NCBI GenBank assembly: GCA_002391565.1
Contig: DGFH01000340.1
Location: 35,635 to 51,484 of the forward strand
Direction of reading: 5' to 3'
Length of the DNA: 15,850 nt
Source of the DNA: Anaerolineales bacterium UBA3905
GTDB lineage: Bacteria; Chloroflexota; Anaerolineae; Caldilineales; Caldilineaceae
This document shows, piece after piece, positions 14,182 through 15,850 of this stretch (position 1 is the stretch's first letter; each line of letters begins with the position of its first letter). The notes beneath the pieces are model-generated. The model searched no databases. It saw only the letters and a list, made by a program, of their open reading frames with translations, and was not told where the DNA came from. The position numbers were made by a program, and so were the translations under genes.

Positions 14182-15807
14182 ATGCAAATGTCACATCACC
14201 AACGATCTTGGCTTCTTGACTGGCGCGTGCTGCCCATTGCGGCAGTTTTCGCCTTGTTTGTGCTTACCCTGAATTTTGTCCCGGCGCAAGCCGCCGCAGC
14301 CACACCGGCGCAGGGCGCCCCTGTCGCCTTCCAGGGTGATGGCAACGACGATCGTCCGACTTTCTATGGTTTGGTTGAACAGATGCCTGCCGGTGGGCGC
14401 ATTGGCGAGTGGGTCGTCGGCGGCCGGGCGGTGGTGGCGACGGCGCAGACCGAGTTCGACGAAACTGAAGGACAGATCGCCGTTGGCGTATGCGTGAAGG
14501 TAGTGTTCGTTGCACAGGGTTCGACCACCGCCCGTGAGATCGACAGCGAACCCGCCAGCGACTGCAACGGCGGCGACAATGGTGGGGATGGCGCTGAAGT
14601 CTACGGTCTGGTTGAAGCCATGCCGGTGGGTGGCGCCATTGGCGCCTGGACGGTCAGTGGCAAGGTGTACACCGTGACGGCGCAGAGCGAGTTGAAACAA
14701 GAATACGGTGCGTTCGACATTGGCCGGTGCGTCAAGATTCACCTGGTGGCGGGTACAACTGACACCGTGCGCGAGATGGAGACTGAACGCAGCTACAAGT
14801 GTGATGGCAGCGGTGACGATAACGGGGGCGCTCCGCCAGCCGGCGTCATTGGCAGGGGCGAACTCTACGGCGAACTGAAGTCTTTCCCGCAAGGTCTGGT
14901 TGGTATTTGGGAAGTGGGCACATTGACCTTCACTGCCACAGCGGATACGGAATTCAAGACGAAGAATGGCCCGTTCACCGTTGGAGAGACGGTCAAGGTC
15001 GAATTCTACATCCTGCAGGATGGAACATTCCTGGCGCGCGAGATCAAGACTGCCATGCCCGATTGGGATGATGATGATCAGGGCGATGACCACCACGGTG
15101 GGCGTGGCGAAGGTCATGCCTTTGGCGTCATCGAGCAACTTCCGGCTGGCGGACTGATCGGCACCTGGGTCGTGGCAGGCATTCCCTACACTGTTACAGA
15201 GCAGACGGAACTGAAGGCCAAGGGCGGCACCTTTGCCATCAGTGAAACTGTGAAGATCGAGTTCAGGCTTGACAGCAGTGGTGGTCGCGTGGCGAAAGAG
15301 ATCAAGCTCAAGTCCTCGCAGGGGGCGCCGGGTGAAGCGACATTCGTCGGTTTCATCGAGGCGATGCCTGGCGCCGGCTATGTTGGTCTGTGGGTGGTCA
15401 GCGGTACAGAGTTCTCTGGCACCGTGCAGAGCAAGTTCAAGGAAGATCACGGCGTCCTGACTGTCGGCGCCTACGTCAAGGTCGAGTATCGCACCGTGAA
15501 TGGTGTGCGTGTGATCCACGAGATGGAGACTCAGGTCCCACCCGGCGCTGGTGATGATAGTTTCATCGGCGTTGTCCAAAGCCTGGATGACAGTGTATTG
15601 GCGGCTGGCGCCACCCTGAATAGCACCTGGGTGATCGGTGGACGTAGCTTCGTGGTCACGCCATCGACGCGGGTCGATGGCAACCTGGCAACATCCAGCA
15701 CGGCCTGGGTCAACAGTTATGTAGCCGCTGATGGGTCGCAGGTGGCGACGCAGATCGAAGGTGTGACGCTCGACAAATCTCTCTATCTGCCTGCGATGCA
15801 GCGGTAA
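14182..15807 (+). CDS. Secreted protein of six tandem DUF5666-like repeats
   Basis: A 541-residue exported protein. The hydrophobic segment at about 16-38 ends VPAQA/AAA, a good signal-peptidase site. Six modules of 63-67 residues follow: 61-124, 140-203, 229-293, 314-376, 388-451 and 461-527. Most run [FY]xGxxExxPxGxxxGxWxVxG, then TVTxQTExK, then VKVEF and ARE[IM]. Linkers between modules 1-4 are Gly/Asp-rich, one being PDWDDDDQGDDHH. Only modules 1 and 2 have cysteine pairs (C104/C128, C183/C207). The end is LYLPAMQR. ATG 14182 has GAGGG four bases before it; ATG 14188 is possible, and ATG 14164 has no ribosome site. Tandem TAATAA ends it. The module is of unknown function; a structural or ligand-binding surface protein is likely. 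Confidence 0.88.
   Translation: MQMSHHQRSWLLDWRVLPIAAVFALFVLTLNFVPAQAAAATPAQGAPVAFQGDGNDDRPTFYGLVEQMPAGGRIGEWVVGGRAVVATAQTEFDETEGQIAVGVCVKVVFVAQGSTTAREIDSEPASDCNGGDNGGDGAEVYGLVEAMPVGGAIGAWTVSGKVYTVTAQSELKQEYGAFDIGRCVKIHLVAGTTDTVREMETERSYKCDGSGDDNGGAPPAGVIGRGELYGELKSFPQGLVGIWEVGTLTFTATADTEFKTKNGPFTVGETVKVEFYILQDGTFLAREIKTAMPDWDDDDQGDDHHGGRGEGHAFGVIEQLPAGGLIGTWVVAGIPYTVTEQTELKAKGGTFAISETVKIEFRLDSSGGRVAKEIKLKSSQGAPGEATFVGFIEAMPGAGYVGLWVVSGTEFSGTVQSKFKEDHGVLTVGAYVKVEYRTVNGVRVIHEMETQVPPGAGDDSFIGVVQSLDDSVLAAGATLNSTWVIGGRSFVVTPSTRVDGNLATSSTAWVNSYVAADGSQVATQIEGVTLDKSLYLPAMQR
14362..15762 (+). repeat. Six tandem protein-level DUF5666-like repeats
   Basis: Units begin at 14362, 14599, 14866, 15121, 15343 and 15562. 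They share the residue spacing G-x-x-E-x-x-P-x-G, then GxW, then V-K-[VI]. DNA similarity between units is low, so the duplications are old. Unit 6 is the most divergent (LDDSVLAAGATLNSTWVIGG) and lacks the P-x-G turn. Confidence 0.85.
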
Positions 15808-15850
15808 TAAAGTTCGTAGTGTAGCTGTAACGACAAAACAAGCGAGGCGG
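15808..15850. other. Short 3' flank with no recognised feature
   Basis: After the tandem stops the remaining 43 bases show no hairpin, promoter or open frame that I can support. Confidence 0.5.

Noticed and set aside
14191..15579. Minus-strand open frame of 462 codons across the repeat protein
   Set aside because: It mirrors the sense repeats, and its His/Asp/Leu-rich translation has no ribosome site or domain.
14362..15762. Periodic structure suggesting a CRISPR array or DNA satellite
   Set aside because: The periodicity (about 190-270 bases) is at protein level only, with low DNA identity, inside one open frame.

Overview
This window looks like a chromosomal segment from a moderately GC-rich bacterium, most likely of the phylum Chloroflexota (Caldilinea-like or a relative). 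That placement is inference. It rests on the gene repertoire (TPR-CHAT protein, DUF5666-type secreted protein, CocE-type hydrolase, PstA/DarA protein beside tmk), on a GxSGxGKD P-loop in guanylate kinase, and on a short FLP/YLP motif at the extreme C-terminus of both secreted proteins. No CRISPR array, insertion sequence, tRNA or rRNA was seen.

Left half (1-7809), housekeeping and metabolism. After a partial reading frame and a perfect 13-bp palindromic terminator come tmk (thymidylate kinase) and a cyclic-di-AMP-binding PII-like protein (DarA/PstA family). A small FmdB-type zinc-ribbon protein faces them on the minus strand. A divergent intergenic region then leads into gmk (guanylate kinase), translationally coupled to a rhomboid protease, followed by malQ (4-alpha-glucanotransferase), an isoprenylcysteine-methyltransferase-like membrane protein, a YhhN/TMEM86-like membrane protein and a CocE/NonD hydrolase. 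All of these except fmdB read rightward. The genes from gmk to the hydrolase are closely spaced, but a hairpin after the YhhN gene may separate the hydrolase.

The 278-bp stretch 7810-8087 contains no convincing gene but holds two compact perfect hairpins.

Right half (8088-15807), the most interesting part. Five same-strand genes encode an ECF-like sigma factor, a soluble zinc-finger (HxxxCxxC) anti-sigma-like protein with a C-terminal Ig-like domain, a 973-residue TPR-CHAT (caspase-like) putative protease overlapping it by one base, a secreted or anchored subtilisin-family (S8) protease, and a secreted protein made of six DUF5666-like repeats. One further module of the same kind sits at the N-terminus of the subtilase. 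The working hypothesis is a protease-gated transcriptional response: the TPR-CHAT protein senses a signal and acts on the anti-sigma-like partner, the sigma factor is released, and the surface/secreted genes are expressed. This resembles in outline the TPR-CHAT/Csx30/RpoE logic of type III-E CRISPR systems, but without any CRISPR component. The cleavage and release steps are inference.
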